Counted from the first letter of the stretch, positions 18,172 to 27,914 are shown. The stretch: 64,000 nt of DNA from Burkholderia sp. Bp8963 (GCF_003854275.1 NZ_QTQP01000028.1:37835-101834); one strand, 5' to 3'. The notes: a model not told the origin generated them from the letters alone. Numbers and translations: made by a program.

Positions 18172-19230
18172 ATGGACACAGTCTGGCATCTCGAATGGGC
18201 GCACGGCGCGTTCGACGTACACGCCCGCGGCGGCATGCTCGGCGGCGTCGCCTTTTTCAGCGGCGCACGCGTCATCCGGCCGTTCTACGAACCGCCGTGG
18301 CTCGGCGAACCCGCCGCCCGGCCCGACGGCCTGCTCGGCGTGATGCGCAGCGAATTCGCGTGCGTGCCGTTCGGCGTGCCATATGCGCCGGACGGTCTCG
18401 CCGAGGGCTGGCGCGACGCGGTCGCGACGCCGGCTGCCGCGCATGACGCGCACAACGCGCATGACGCGCCGCTCGACGCGAGCGACGATCTGCAGCACGG
18501 CTATGGCTGTATCGCCGACTGGACCTGCGTGCGGCGTACGTCGCACGAGATCGAGATCGCGCTCGACTATCCGGCCGGCTCGCCGATCGCGCGGGTCACG
18601 CGCACGATCCGCGCCGATCCGCAGCGCGCGGCGCTTGAATTCGTGCTGCGGATCGACGCGCGCACGGCTGCGCGCCGCCCCGCCGGCCTGCACCCGAATC
18701 TCGCGCTGCCGTCACTCGCCGGTGCGTTCCGCATCGAACCCGGCGCGTTCCGGTTCGGTGTCGTCCACCCTGGCGGCCCCGAACCCGGCGTGTCGCATGG
18801 CCGGCCCGGCGCGACGTTCGAGACGCTCGACCGCGTGCCGCTGGCCGACGGCGAATATCGCGCGTTCGACCGGTTGCCGTTCGCGGACGCCACCGAGGAA
18901 ATCGTGCAGCTTTGCGGGATCGATGGCAGCGTGACGCTGCACGACGACGTCGCCGGCACTGCGTACCGGTTGACGTGGGATGCGGCCGTGCTGCCATCGC
19001 TGCTGCTGTGGATCAGCAATCGCGGCCGCGCCTATGCGCCGTGGAATGGCCGCAACCTGTGCGTCGGCGTCGAGCCGGTCGCGAGCGCGTTCGAGCTCGG
19101 CTGCCACGCGTCGCTCGCGCCAAACCCGATCAATGCGCGCGGCGTCGCGACCGCGCTAACGCTCGACCCCGCGCGACCGCTCGAGATCGCGTACCGCTTC
19201 GACGTGCTTGACGCACTTGACGCGCGCTAA
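18172..19230 (+). CDS. Aldose 1-epimerase (mutarotase) family protein
   Basis: 352 residues with the galactose-mutarotase-like fold. The candidate catalytic acid is His in GLHPN and the base Glu in VGVEPV near the C-terminus. A His/Ala/Asp-rich insertion (about residues 88-105) is unusual. It should interconvert alpha and beta anomers of an aldose or hexose phosphate. It is the last gene of the sugar operon, 66 bp after zwf, with no clear ribosome-binding site at the chosen start. It is convergent with the SulP gene (16-bp gap). Confidence 0.8.
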   Translation: MDTVWHLEWAHGAFDVHARGGMLGGVAFFSGARVIRPFYEPPWLGEPAARPDGLLGVMRSEFACVPFGVPYAPDGLAEGWRDAVATPAAAHDAHNAHDAPLDASDDLQHGYGCIADWTCVRRTSHEIEIALDYPAGSPIARVTRTIRADPQRAALEFVLRIDARTAARRPAGLHPNLALPSLAGAFRIEPGAFRFGVVHPGGPEPGVSHGRPGATFETLDRVPLADGEYRAFDRLPFADATEEIVQLCGIDGSVTLHDDVAGTAYRLTWDAAVLPSLLLWISNRGRAYAPWNGRNLCVGVEPVASAFELGCHASLAPNPINARGVATALTLDPARPLEIAYRFDVLDALDAR

Positions 19231-19246
19231 AGTACGCTGAAGCCCG

Positions 19247-20980
19247 TCAGCCCCCCGCGGGCGCCACGCCGACAGACGCCTGCAGTTGCTGCAGGCTCTC
19301 GTCGACGCTCAGCTCGGACATCGCGTCCGCGCGCAGCGTGCCGTCCGCCGCGCGATGCAGCGCATTCAATGCGTGCAGCTTGAGCCGCACCATCGCGAAA
19401 CGCTGACCGCGCGCCGCACATTCCGCGGCGAACGTGCGCAGCGATTCGATCGTCGTGCCGTCGACGTCGGGCGTTTCCTCGAGGCTCAGCATTACCGTGT
19501 GCGTATCGGGCGCCGCCTTCACGAGCGCGCGCACGCGGTTCAGCATCCGGTCGGCGTTCGCGAAGAAGAGCTGCGCCTCCGGCCGCGCGATCAGCACGCC
19601 AGGCACCGGCTTCGCATCCTCATGGATCGACACGTCGACGAAGTCGTGGCTGTCGCGCAGCCGGCCGAGCACGCTGACGTTCGGCTCCGACAGCTTGCGC
19701 AGCGTCAGCAGCAGGCTCACGCCGATCGCGGCGAGCAACCCGTGCAGCACGCCGAGCACCAGCACCGCGAGCAGCGCGGCAATCACGACGAGCCGGTCGC
19801 GATGCCAGACCCAGTAGGGCTTGAACACCGACGGATGCAGCGAATGGCTGACCGCGAAGATCACGATCGCCGCGAGCACGGGCTCGGGCGTGCGCGCCAG
19901 TTGCGGCAGCAGCAACCAGACGATCAGCGCGATCACGCCGGCCGCCCACAGCCCGGCAAAGCGCGACTGCGCGCCGGCCGCCTCGTTCGCGGAGGTCGCC
20001 GAATAGCCGGCACCGACCGGCATCCCGTGCAACAGCCCCGACACGAGATTCGCGCAGCCGAGCGCGACGAGGTCGCGGTTCGGCAACACGGCATCGCCGT
20101 GCTTCAGCGCGAAATTGCGGATCGAGCCATACGATTCCGCGTAGAGGATCAGCATCAGCGCGAACGCCAGCTCGGTGGTCTGCATCCACGCGTTGCGGTC
20201 GAGCTGCGGCAGGCCGAACGCGACGTTCTGGAAATCAATGTGCCCGACGATCGCGATCCCGTAGCGCTGCCAGTCAACCAGGTAGCCGGCCGCGATCGAC
20301 AACACGATCACGACGAGCGTCGCCGGCACGCGCGAGCGGCGCCCGAGCAGGAACAGCAGTGCGAGCGCGGCGCCGCCGAGCGCGACGCTCGCGAGATTCG
20401 CGTGCGGCGCGCCGACGATCAGGTCGAACGCGACGCGCGGCGCGTCGCTGTGCTGCACCTTGACCGCGAGGATCTTCGGTAGTTGCTTGACGACGATCGT
20501 CAGCGCGAGCCCGAACGTAAAGCCGCGCAGCACGGGCCGCGCGACGAAGTCCGACATGCCGCCGAGCCGCGCGACGCCCGCGAGGATGAACAGCACGCCC
20601 GTCATCGCGACGAGCGCCGCCGCGAGCGCGAGCTGCGCAGCGAGGCCCAGGCCCGACTCGGCGAACACGGTCGCCGCGAGCACCGCGGCCGACGACGACG
20701 TCGACGACACGATCGCGAAGCGGCTGCTGCCGGTGAGCGCGTAGACGACGAGCCCGGACAGCAACGCGATCAGGCCGGCCTGCGGCGGCAGGTTCGCCAG
20801 CCCCGCATACGCGACGGCTTCCGGAATCAGCAGGCCCGCGATCGACACGCCGGCCAGCGCGTCGCGGCCGATGCGCTGCGCACGTGGCGGCACCGCCGCG
20901 TCGAGCGGCGCGAAGTGATCCACATGCTGCGGACCGGCGTCAGGACGGGGTTGCGGAGTCTGCGTGCGGTCGGTCGGCAT
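19247..20980 (-). CDS. SulP-family anion transporter with STAS domain
   Basis: 577 residues with about 10-12 membrane segments. The N-terminal SulP signature is visible (GVSIAGLLIPEAVAYAGLANLP). A C-terminal STAS domain (about residues 440-560) includes the LEETPDVDGTTIE segment; the family's phosphorylatable Ser position reads TPDVDG. SulP proteins carry sulfate, bicarbonate or other anions, and the substrate is not evident. It follows the ParB-like gene by 10 bp in the same direction, so the two are co-transcribed. Confidence 0.9.
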   Translation of the reverse strand: MPTDRTQTPQPRPDAGPQHVDHFAPLDAAVPPRAQRIGRDALAGVSIAGLLIPEAVAYAGLANLPPQAGLIALLSGLVVYALTGSSRFAIVSSTSSSAAVLAATVFAESGLGLAAQLALAAALVAMTGVLFILAGVARLGGMSDFVARPVLRGFTFGLALTIVVKQLPKILAVKVQHSDAPRVAFDLIVGAPHANLASVALGGAALALLFLLGRRSRVPATLVVIVLSIAAGYLVDWQRYGIAIVGHIDFQNVAFGLPQLDRNAWMQTTELAFALMLILYAESYGSIRNFALKHGDAVLPNRDLVALGCANLVSGLLHGMPVGAGYSATSANEAAGAQSRFAGLWAAGVIALIVWLLLPQLARTPEPVLAAIVIFAVSHSLHPSVFKPYWVWHRDRLVVIAALLAVLVLGVLHGLLAAIGVSLLLTLRKLSEPNVSVLGRLRDSHDFVDVSIHEDAKPVPGVLIARPEAQLFFANADRMLNRVRALVKAAPDTHTVMLSLEETPDVDGTTIESLRTFAAECAARGQRFAMVRLKLHALNALHRAADGTLRADAMSELSVDESLQQLQASVGVAPAGG

Positions 20981-20990
20981 GGCGCTGCTG

Positions 20991-21617
20991 TCAGCTCTTC
21001 GCGACGATCACGCCCGACCAGCCGGGCAGGTAGCGCGCATCCTGTTCGTGCGCGCGCTTCAGCGCGGCGTCGAGCGCCTTGTCGAAGTTCTTGCGGATCT
21101 GGTCGGGCGTCACGTGCAGCCGCAGGTAGTCGGCCCACAGGAATTCGCTGAACGGCGTCGCGTCCTTCGCATAGCCGCCCGCCGTGCGCAATTCGCCCGC
21201 GAGGCTCCGGTACGGATCGTCCTCGAGCCCCGTGAGCACCTTCGGCAGATGCTCGTAGTCGCGGCGCGCGCCGTCCGGGCCGAACGGATGCACCCACTGG
21301 TTGTGCTCCATCATCCGCCAGAAGATCGTCTCGTCGAGCCAGGACAGGTCCTTCAGCAGCATCGCCTTCACGTTCGTCTCCCCTTCCTCGATCAGCGCGA
21401 GGCCGAGATGGTGGTGATCGGTGATGAAGTGATGGCCGCCGGGACCGACGACGGCAGGAAACCAGTGCGAATCGATCGCGGCCTTGCGCTCGCCCTTGCC
21501 AAGCGTCTTCCAGTGCTTGCGCTTCGCTTTCACTTCGCGATAGCCGACGGTCATCTGCGTCGGGCGCAGCGCCTCGAGCTTGACGGGAATGAGATGAACG
21601 TCGCGGCCGAGTGTCAT
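20991..21617 (-). CDS. ParB-like nuclease-family protein (non-partitioning type)
   Basis: 208 residues with a ParB-like N-terminal domain. A box-like segment GGHHFITDHHHLGLAL resembles the ParB GxHR nucleotide-binding patch, and a conserved LKDLSWLDET...FWRMM segment follows. It has no DNA-binding helix-turn-helix typical of plasmid or chromosomal ParB and is not near parA or an origin. The start ATG 21617 follows AAAGGG. It is co-transcribed with a SulP transporter. I recognise the broad family only; the biochemical role is unknown. Confidence 0.72.
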   Translation of the reverse strand: MTLGRDVHLIPVKLEALRPTQMTVGYREVKAKRKHWKTLGKGERKAAIDSHWFPAVVGPGGHHFITDHHHLGLALIEEGETNVKAMLLKDLSWLDETIFWRMMEHNQWVHPFGPDGARRDYEHLPKVLTGLEDDPYRSLAGELRTAGGYAKDATPFSEFLWADYLRLHVTPDQIRKNFDKALDAALKRAHEQDARYLPGWSGVIVAKS

Positions 21618-21824
21618 GGTCGTACCCTTTCTAGACAAATTCCGGCAACGATACTCCTGATCGCGCGCGCCGTTAATACCGCGCATCCCTCAACGGCACC
21701 CGTTTGACGATTTCCGAAGCCTCGGCGCAGGCACCCGCGCCCGGCTCTATTGGCCGAAATTGCACGCCACTCGAGTTGCGCATCGGGTGCGGTGTCGGGT
21801 GCCGAATCGAATGCCGAATCGGGT

Positions 21825-22370
21825 TCACGACACGCGCAGATCGTCGCGCTCGAGGCGGTGACGCACATACGGAATACCGTCCTGCACGACGCCGACGCGT
21901 CGCATCCCGAGCTTGCGCGCGACGTTCAGCGAAGCGGCGTTGGCCGCCGCGATGTCGGCGATCACGCGCGGCAGGCGCACGGTGTCGAACGCATGACGCA
22001 CGACGGCCGCCGCGGCTTCGCTCGCGATGCCTCGCCCCCATGCGCTCCGGACGAGCCGCCAGCCGATCTCGACGTCGTGCCCGCCGCCAGCGTAATCGGG
22101 AATCAGCAACACCCAGCCGACGAACGTGTGCGGCGCAGCCTTCTCGAAGATCGACCAGTAGCCGAGGCCCGACGGATAGTCGCGCGTGATCCGGTGCGTG
22201 ACGAAGCGGCGATGCTCGACGGGGTCGTGCCACGGCCCCGCGATATGCCGCGTGACTTCGGGATCGCGATCCATCGCGACACATGCGTCGAGGTCGGCGA
22301 GCACGCGCGGGCGCAGTTGCAGACGCGCGGTGTCGAGCACCGGCAGCGCGGCAGCGGAACGTGCAGTCAT
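21825..22370 (-). CDS. GNAT-family N-acetyltransferase (RimJ/RimL type)
   Basis: 181 residues. The acetyl-CoA-binding part is clear: EIGWRLVRSAWGRGIASEAA near residues 101-120, followed by N-AASLNVARKLGM. The RimJ/RimL-like group acetylates amino groups of proteins or small molecules. It starts with TARSAAALPVLDTARLQLRP, the typical first strand. It stands alone and is divergent from the MFS transporter. The substrate is unknown. Confidence 0.88.
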   Translation of the reverse strand: MTARSAAALPVLDTARLQLRPRVLADLDACVAMDRDPEVTRHIAGPWHDPVEHRRFVTHRITRDYPSGLGYWSIFEKAAPHTFVGWVLLIPDYAGGGHDVEIGWRLVRSAWGRGIASEAAAAVVRHAFDTVRLPRVIADIAAANAASLNVARKLGMRRVGVVQDGIPYVRHRLERDDLRVS

Positions 22371-22654
22371 CTGATCCGGACTCCTGATTCGGTGCGCATT
22401 CGCGCAATCACATTACAAAAACGATACACCCGCCATTCCAACGCACGACACCTCGGGTGCGCGTGCGCGGCGCATGCGTACTTCGCTTCCGGAAACAATT
22501 CATTTCGTAGGGATTATTCCCGATTCGACCGTATCGCGGGCCACATCGCGCGATGCCGCGACCTACACTCGATGAATGCCCCCGCTCCGCGCGCCTGCCG
22601 GGCGGCACGCGCATGCGATCCGTCAGGGCGCACGCCAACGAGGAGACCTCGGCC

Positions 22655-23875
22655 ATGAGCTGGACCCCCGAGCAACGCAACGTCACGATCGCCGCCTATC
22701 TCGGCTGGACGCTCGATGCGTTCGACTTTTTCCTGATGGTGTTCGTGCTGAAGGACATCGCGACCGAATTCAATTCGACCATTCCGGCCGTCGCGTTCGC
22801 GCTCACGCTGACGCTCGCGATGCGTCCGCTCGGCGCGCTGATCTTCGGCCGGCTCGCCGATCGCTACGGGCGTCGGCCAACGCTGATGGTCAACATCGCG
22901 TGCTATTCGCTGATCGAGCTGGCTTCGGGCTTCGCGCCGAGTCTCACGTCGCTGCTCGTGCTGCGCGCGCTGTTCGGCGTCGCGATGGGCGGCGAATGGG
23001 GCGTCGGATCCGCACTGACGATGGAAACCGTGCCGACCCACTCGCGCGGCGTCGTGTCGGGCCTGCTGCAGGCCGGCTATCCGAGCGGCTACCTGGTCGC
23101 GTCGATCGTGTTCGGCGTGCTGTACCAGTACATCGGCTGGCGCGGCATGTTCATGGTCGGCGTGCTGCCCGCACTGCTCGTGCTGTACGTGCGCGCGAAG
23201 GTGCCCGAATCGCCGGCGTGGACGCAGATGGAGAAGCGCCCGCGTCCGAGCCTCGGCAGCACGCTGCGCAACAACTGGGTGCTTGCGATCTATGCAGTCG
23301 TGCTGATGACCGCGTTCAACTTCTTTTCGCACGGCACGCAGGACCTCTATCCGACCTTCCTGCGCGAACAGCATCACTTCGATCCGCATACGGTGTCGTG
23401 GATCACGATCGTGCTCAACGTCGGCGCGATCGTCGGCGGCCTCACGTTCGGCACGATTTCGGAGAAGATCGGTCGCCGCCGCGCGATCTTCATCGCCGCG
23501 CTGATCGCGCTGCCGGTGCTGCCGCTGTGGGCGTTCTCGAGCGGCCCGCTCGCGCTGGCCGCAGGCGCATTCCTGATGCAGATCTCGGTGCAGGGCGCAT
23601 GGGGGATCATTCCCGTCCACCTGAACGAGATCTCGCCAGCCGAGATCCGCGCGACCTTTCCCGGTTTCGTGTACCAGCTCGGCAACCTGCTCGCGTCCGG
23701 CAATGCGACGATGCAGGCGTCATTCGCGGTTTCGCGCGGCAACAACTACTCGCTCGCGCTCGCGCTCGTGTGCGGCACCGTCGCCGTCGTGATCGCGATC
23801 CTGATCCTGTTCAGCCCGGAACGGCGCGGGATCGACATGACGCAATCGGTCAATACGCGTAGCACCGTCGGCTGA
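22655..23875 (+). CDS. MFS transporter, sialate/lactate:H+ symporter type
   Basis: 406 residues, 12 predicted membrane segments. The opening YLGWTLDAFDFFLMVF and the loop 2-3 motif GRLADRYGRRP are typical of the sialate/lactate proton symporter families. A second copy of the loop motif (ISEKIGRRRA) marks the second half. It should import a monocarboxylate or similar metabolite with protons. Start ATG 22655 follows GAGGAGA; an upstream in-frame extension to 22553 lacks a signal and is not hydrophobic. It is monocistronic. Confidence 0.88.
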   Translation: MSWTPEQRNVTIAAYLGWTLDAFDFFLMVFVLKDIATEFNSTIPAVAFALTLTLAMRPLGALIFGRLADRYGRRPTLMVNIACYSLIELASGFAPSLTSLLVLRALFGVAMGGEWGVGSALTMETVPTHSRGVVSGLLQAGYPSGYLVASIVFGVLYQYIGWRGMFMVGVLPALLVLYVRAKVPESPAWTQMEKRPRPSLGSTLRNNWVLAIYAVVLMTAFNFFSHGTQDLYPTFLREQHHFDPHTVSWITIVLNVGAIVGGLTFGTISEKIGRRRAIFIAALIALPVLPLWAFSSGPLALAAGAFLMQISVQGAWGIIPVHLNEISPAEIRATFPGFVYQLGNLLASGNATMQASFAVSRGNNYSLALALVCGTVAVVIAILILFSPERRGIDMTQSVNTRSTVG

Positions 23876-24020
23876 GCATGCCGGTTGATGCAGCGCATCA
23901 TGCCGCGCGGCCCGGCCTTGGCGGGCCACGCGGCGATCTTTCCGCGTTCGCACATCGATCTAGAGGATTCCGACCAGATTCAGCGCTTGCCCGCGCCGTG
24001 CGCGTTTTTTTATCTTAATA

Positions 24021-24034
24021 AAAACGGTTGTTTG
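24021..24034 (+). promoter_or_regulatory. PsrA-like operator upstream of the TetR gene
   Basis: AAAC (24022-24025), four bases GGTT, then GTTTG (24030-24034). This fits the half-site form of the Pseudomonas PsrA consensus, AAAC-N2-4-GTTT flanked by G or C on the right. It lies 57 bp before the regulator start codon in a locally AT-rich stretch, so autoregulation is likely. Binding is inferred. Confidence 0.55.
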
Positions 24035-24090
24035 AATTACAAATCTGAATCGATTGTTCGCGGCCGGGCGACCGGCATGGGAGGCGGAAC

Positions 24091-24912
24091 ATGGCAGTGG
24101 GTCAGGTGGGGCGGCCGCCGGGCAGCCGGCAAGCCGGCGGGACGAAGGCACGCATCCTTGACGCGGCCGAAGACCTGTTCATCGAACATGGCTTCGAGGC
24201 GATGTCGATGCGGCAGATCACGTCGCGCGCGGCGGTCAATCTCGCAGCGGTCAACTATCACTTCGGCAGCAAGGAAGCGCTGATCCACGCGATGCTGTCG
24301 CGCCGGCTCGATCAGCTCAACCAGGAGCGCCTGCACATCCTCGACCGCTTCGATGCGCAACTCGGCACGCACGTCACCTGCGAACACGTGCTCGGCGCGA
24401 TGTTCATTCCCGCGCTGAAGGCGTCGCGCGACCCCGAGCGCGGCGGGCGCGCATTCCTGCGGCTGATTGGCCGCGCGTACACCGATCCGTCGCCGTTCGT
24501 GCGCAACTTCCTGACCGCGCACTATGCGAGCGTCGCAGGCCGCTTCTTCGACGCGTTCCAGCGCGCGCTGCCGGGCCTGCCACGCACGGAGCTCGGCTGG
24601 CGGCTGCACTTCGCGATCGGTGCGCTGTCCGGCGCGCTGGCGGGCGCCGAGACCGAGGGCCTGATCGACGAGTTCTCGCAGGGCCGCACGATGAACGACG
24701 TGCAGATGATCGCGCGGCTGTCGTCGCTGATTGTCGCCGCGCTGAAGGCGCCGATGCCCGACAGCGCGCAGCTGTCGATCTTCGCGGCGGTGCTCGACGA
24801 TGCGGAGGCGAACGATTCGGTGCCTGGTCCGCCCGATTCAGCGGCCGATTCATCGTCTGCTACGCCGGCCGAGGCGCCGGTCGACGACGCGACGCTGCAT
24901 CACGCGAACTGA
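24091..24912 (+). CDS. TetR/AcrR-family regulator, PsrA-like (fatty acid degradation)
   Basis: 273 residues. The N-terminal helix-turn-helix (about 20-65) includes MSMRQITSRAAVNLAAVNYHF, followed by GSKEAL, typical of the PsrA branch. The ligand domain ends near residue 230, and an acidic, low-complexity tail of about 40 residues follows. PsrA-type repressors respond to long-chain fatty acids and control fad genes. The next gene is fadD, 239 bp downstream on the same strand, and a PsrA-like operator precedes this gene. Start ATG 24091 follows GGGAGG. Confidence 0.82.
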   Translation: MAVGQVGRPPGSRQAGGTKARILDAAEDLFIEHGFEAMSMRQITSRAAVNLAAVNYHFGSKEALIHAMLSRRLDQLNQERLHILDRFDAQLGTHVTCEHVLGAMFIPALKASRDPERGGRAFLRLIGRAYTDPSPFVRNFLTAHYASVAGRFFDAFQRALPGLPRTELGWRLHFAIGALSGALAGAETEGLIDEFSQGRTMNDVQMIARLSSLIVAALKAPMPDSAQLSIFAAVLDDAEANDSVPGPPDSAADSSSATPAEAPVDDATLHHAN

Positions 24913-25151
24913 TGCGCGCTGTGCATCCGGCGTCGCGATGTGTGGCGACGCCGCGTGCTGTCGCAGCAGTACGAACTCAGCGTACTCCGCATGGGACCGA
25001 ACCCGGCGCTATGGCACCAGGTTCGGTCGATATCCGATCGACTGTAGAGCGTGGAATCAGAGCAGGCGCTGAAGCGCTCATTCTGATCGACCGCAATGCA
25101 TGCGACCAGGGCAAGCGCCAAAGCGCCAACGCTGGTCGACAGGAGACAACA

Positions 25152-26906
25152 ATGTCCGCTTCCGCCCCCACCGAAGCCGCTCAGCTGCCGCCGAACACCG
25201 ACGGCATCTGGTACGCGTCATATCCGCCCGGCGTGCCGCGCGAGATCGACGTCACGCAGTACGCATCGCTCGTCCAGTTCTTCGACGAATGCACGACGCA
25301 GTTCGCGGACCGCGTCGCGTACGTGAGCGCCGGTGCGTCGATGACCTATCGCGCGCTCGCGCAGAAAGTCGCGGCGTTCGCGTCGTATCTGCAGAGCCTC
25401 GGCGTGAAGCCGGGCGACCGCGTCGCGATCATGCTGCCGAACACGTTCCAGTATCCGGTCGCGCTGTTCGGCACGCTGAAGGCCGGCGCAATCGTCGTCA
25501 ACGTGAACCCGCTCTACACCCCGCGCGAACTTGCGCATCAGCTGAAGGACAGCGGCGCGCAGACGATCGTCGTGTTCGAGAACTTCGCGCGCACACTGCA
25601 GGACGCGCTGCCCGAGACGCAGGTCAGGAACGTCGTCGTCACCGCGCTCGGCGACCTGCTCGCAGACGGCTTCAACGCGAAGGGCCGACTGATCAACTTC
25701 GTGCTGAAGCACGTGAAGAAGCTCGTCCCGGCATACCACTTGCCGCAGGCCGTGCAGCTGCGCTCGGCACTCGCGCTCGGCGCGCGCGGCAAGCCGCAGC
25801 CCGTGCCGCTCACGCGCGACGATCTCGCGTTCCTGCAGTACACCGGCGGCACGACGGGCGTCGCGAAAGGCGCGATGCTCACGCACGGCAACCTGCTCGC
25901 GAACCTGCTGCAGGCGAAGGCATGGATCGCCGACCAGGTCTCGGGTGACACCGAGACGGTGCTCACGCCGCTGCCGCTTTATCACATCTATTCGCTGACC
26001 GTGAACGCGTTCATCTTCATGGGGCTCGGCGGGCGCAACATCCTGATCGCGAACCCGCGCGACACGAAGATGGTGATGAAGATCATCCGCCACGAAACCT
26101 TCACGGGCATCACCGGCATCAACACGCTGTACAACGCGTTCCTCGACAACGAGGAATTCCGCAACCGCGACTTCTCGAAGCTCAAGCTCGCGATGGCGGG
26201 CGGCATGGCGATGCAGCGTGCAGTTGCCGAGCGCTTCCAGCAGGTGACGGGCCGGCCGATCGTCGAGGGCTACGGGCTCACCGAATGTTCGCCGATCGTC
26301 ACGATGAACCCCGTGAACCTGCAGGACATGGCCGCGTTCAGCGGCTCGATCGGCCTGCCTGCCCCGTCGACCGTCGTGCGCTTCCGGCGCGAGGACGGCA
26401 CCTGGGCCGGCATCGGCGAACCGGGCGAGCTGTGCGTGCACGGCCCGCAGGTGATGCGCGGCTACTGGCAGCGCCCCGATGAAACCGCGAAGGTGATCGA
26501 CGCCGACGGCTGGCTCGGCACCGGCGACATCGGCGTGATGGACGAACACGGCTTCGTGCGGCTGATCGACCGCAAGAAGGACATGATTCTCGTGTCGGGC
26601 TTCAACGTGTATCCGAACGAGATCGAGGAAGTGCTCGTCATGCATCCGGGCATCAGTGAAGCGGCGGCGATCGGGATCCCTGACGACGTGCAGGGCGAGC
26701 GGATCAAGGTGTTCGTCGTGCGGCGCGACCCGACGCTCTCGGCGGACGACGTGCTCGCGCATTGCCGCAAGAACCTGACCGGCTACAAGATGCCGAAGCT
26801 CGTCGAGTTCCGCGACGCGCTGCCGCAGACCAACGTCGGCAAGATCCTGCGTCGCGCGCTGCGCGACGAGGAACTCGCGAAGCGCAAGCCGGCATCGCAT
26901 GGCTGA
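25152..26906 (+). CDS. fadD: Long-chain-fatty-acid--CoA ligase
   Basis: 584 residues, a little longer than E. coli FadD (561). The ATP/AMP motif YTGGTTGVAKG, the GYGLTECSP segment and the fatty-acyl-CoA-synthetase signature (DGWLGTGDIG...RKKDMI) are complete, as is the C-terminal Lys in TNVGKILRR. It converts free fatty acids to acyl-CoA at the inner membrane for beta-oxidation. Start ATG 25152 follows AGGAGA; a longer frame reaching 24912 is not supported. The PsrA-like regulator encoded upstream is the likely controller. Confidence 0.93.
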   Translation: MSASAPTEAAQLPPNTDGIWYASYPPGVPREIDVTQYASLVQFFDECTTQFADRVAYVSAGASMTYRALAQKVAAFASYLQSLGVKPGDRVAIMLPNTFQYPVALFGTLKAGAIVVNVNPLYTPRELAHQLKDSGAQTIVVFENFARTLQDALPETQVRNVVVTALGDLLADGFNAKGRLINFVLKHVKKLVPAYHLPQAVQLRSALALGARGKPQPVPLTRDDLAFLQYTGGTTGVAKGAMLTHGNLLANLLQAKAWIADQVSGDTETVLTPLPLYHIYSLTVNAFIFMGLGGRNILIANPRDTKMVMKIIRHETFTGITGINTLYNAFLDNEEFRNRDFSKLKLAMAGGMAMQRAVAERFQQVTGRPIVEGYGLTECSPIVTMNPVNLQDMAAFSGSIGLPAPSTVVRFRREDGTWAGIGEPGELCVHGPQVMRGYWQRPDETAKVIDADGWLGTGDIGVMDEHGFVRLIDRKKDMILVSGFNVYPNEIEEVLVMHPGISEAAAIGIPDDVQGERIKVFVVRRDPTLSADDVLAHCRKNLTGYKMPKLVEFRDALPQTNVGKILRRALRDEELAKRKPASHG

Positions 26907-26933
26907 ATCCGCCGCATCTGGAGACACAAGTCG

Positions 26934-27914
26934 ATGAACGAAGGAACGAAGCGGCCGCTGCGCCGGAATACGGCCCGCACAAGCACGTCGGCCACTTCGG
27001 CCACTTCGGCCGCCTCTGCCGCCGCGGCCATCGCCGGCGCGCTCGCGTTCGCGCTGGCACTGGCGCCGACAGGCGTCCATGCGCAGGAAGCCACCGCACC
27101 GGCAAGCGCCACGCACGACGCCGCGCCGTTACCGGCCGACCTCGCGAAGGTCGCGCGCGAGCCCGCCACGCAGCAGGCGCGCTGGCTGCGCAGCGCCGCG
27201 CAGCAAGGCACGCTCGCGAAGCTCGACGACGCGACGCTCACCGCGCTGTTCACGGCGCTCGACCCGCTCGCGGTGCCCGAGTACATCCGCACCGGGCCGA
27301 GCGGCTATTCGTCGTATCAGTTCACGATGCGCCGCCAGGAACGCATCAGCGGGAAGTGGTCGGACACACCCGATCACATGATCGTCAAGACCATGCGCGA
27401 CCCGCTGCGGGTTTATGCGAAATGGCTGCCGGACGGCGCGCACGCGGGCCAGGAAATCATCTACGACGCGACGCTGCGCAAGGACGAGATGGTCGGCCAC
27501 CTCGGCGGGCTGCTCGGCAAGCTGCCGCTGTGGACGGCGATCGACGGCGCACTCGCGCGCGCGCAGTCGAATCATCAGGTGAGGGATCTCGGCACCGAGT
27601 TCATCGCGAACCTGTACCTGAGCGAGGGGAAGAAATACCGCGAGGCGGGCGTCGAGCGCCCGACCCATGTGGAGGCGAAGACGGTCGACGGCGTGCGTGT
27701 CGTCGCCCTCACCTACGAGACGCCGACCGGCCGGCCGCAGTTCTACGCGAAGAAGGAAATCCTGGGGCTCGACCTGCACGCGCCCTATTTCCGGACGGTC
27801 GAATCCTACGACAACGACGGACGGATCTTCGAGCGGATCGTCATTGAGAAGATCGCGCCGGCGACGCTCGACGACACGGCGTTCGACCCGAAGAACCCGG
27901 ACTACCGGTTCTGA
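26934..27914 (+). CDS. DUF1571 exported protein
   Basis: 326 residues. A long N-terminus rich in Ala/Ser/Thr precedes a hydrophobic signal segment (about residues 25-45) ending near VHAQ. The mature part (about 100-326) matches DUF1571, a periplasmic family of unknown function, with MRRQERISGKW and VYAKWLPDGAHAGQEIIYD segments that resemble lipoprotein-carrier-like beta folds. It starts 28 bp after fadD with GGAGA upstream, so it is probably co-transcribed. A link to lipid handling is only inferred from position. Confidence 0.8.
   Translation: MNEGTKRPLRRNTARTSTSATSATSAASAAAAIAGALAFALALAPTGVHAQEATAPASATHDAAPLPADLAKVAREPATQQARWLRSAAQQGTLAKLDDATLTALFTALDPLAVPEYIRTGPSGYSSYQFTMRRQERISGKWSDTPDHMIVKTMRDPLRVYAKWLPDGAHAGQEIIYDATLRKDEMVGHLGGLLGKLPLWTAIDGALARAQSNHQVRDLGTEFIANLYLSEGKKYREAGVERPTHVEAKTVDGVRVVALTYETPTGRPQFYAKKEILGLDLHAPYFRTVESYDNDGRIFERIVIEKIAPATLDDTAFDPKNPDYRF

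Noticed and set aside
23876..23945. A terminator after the MFS gene
   Set aside because: A GC-rich inverted repeat is present but without T-run or clean stem, so I did not call it.
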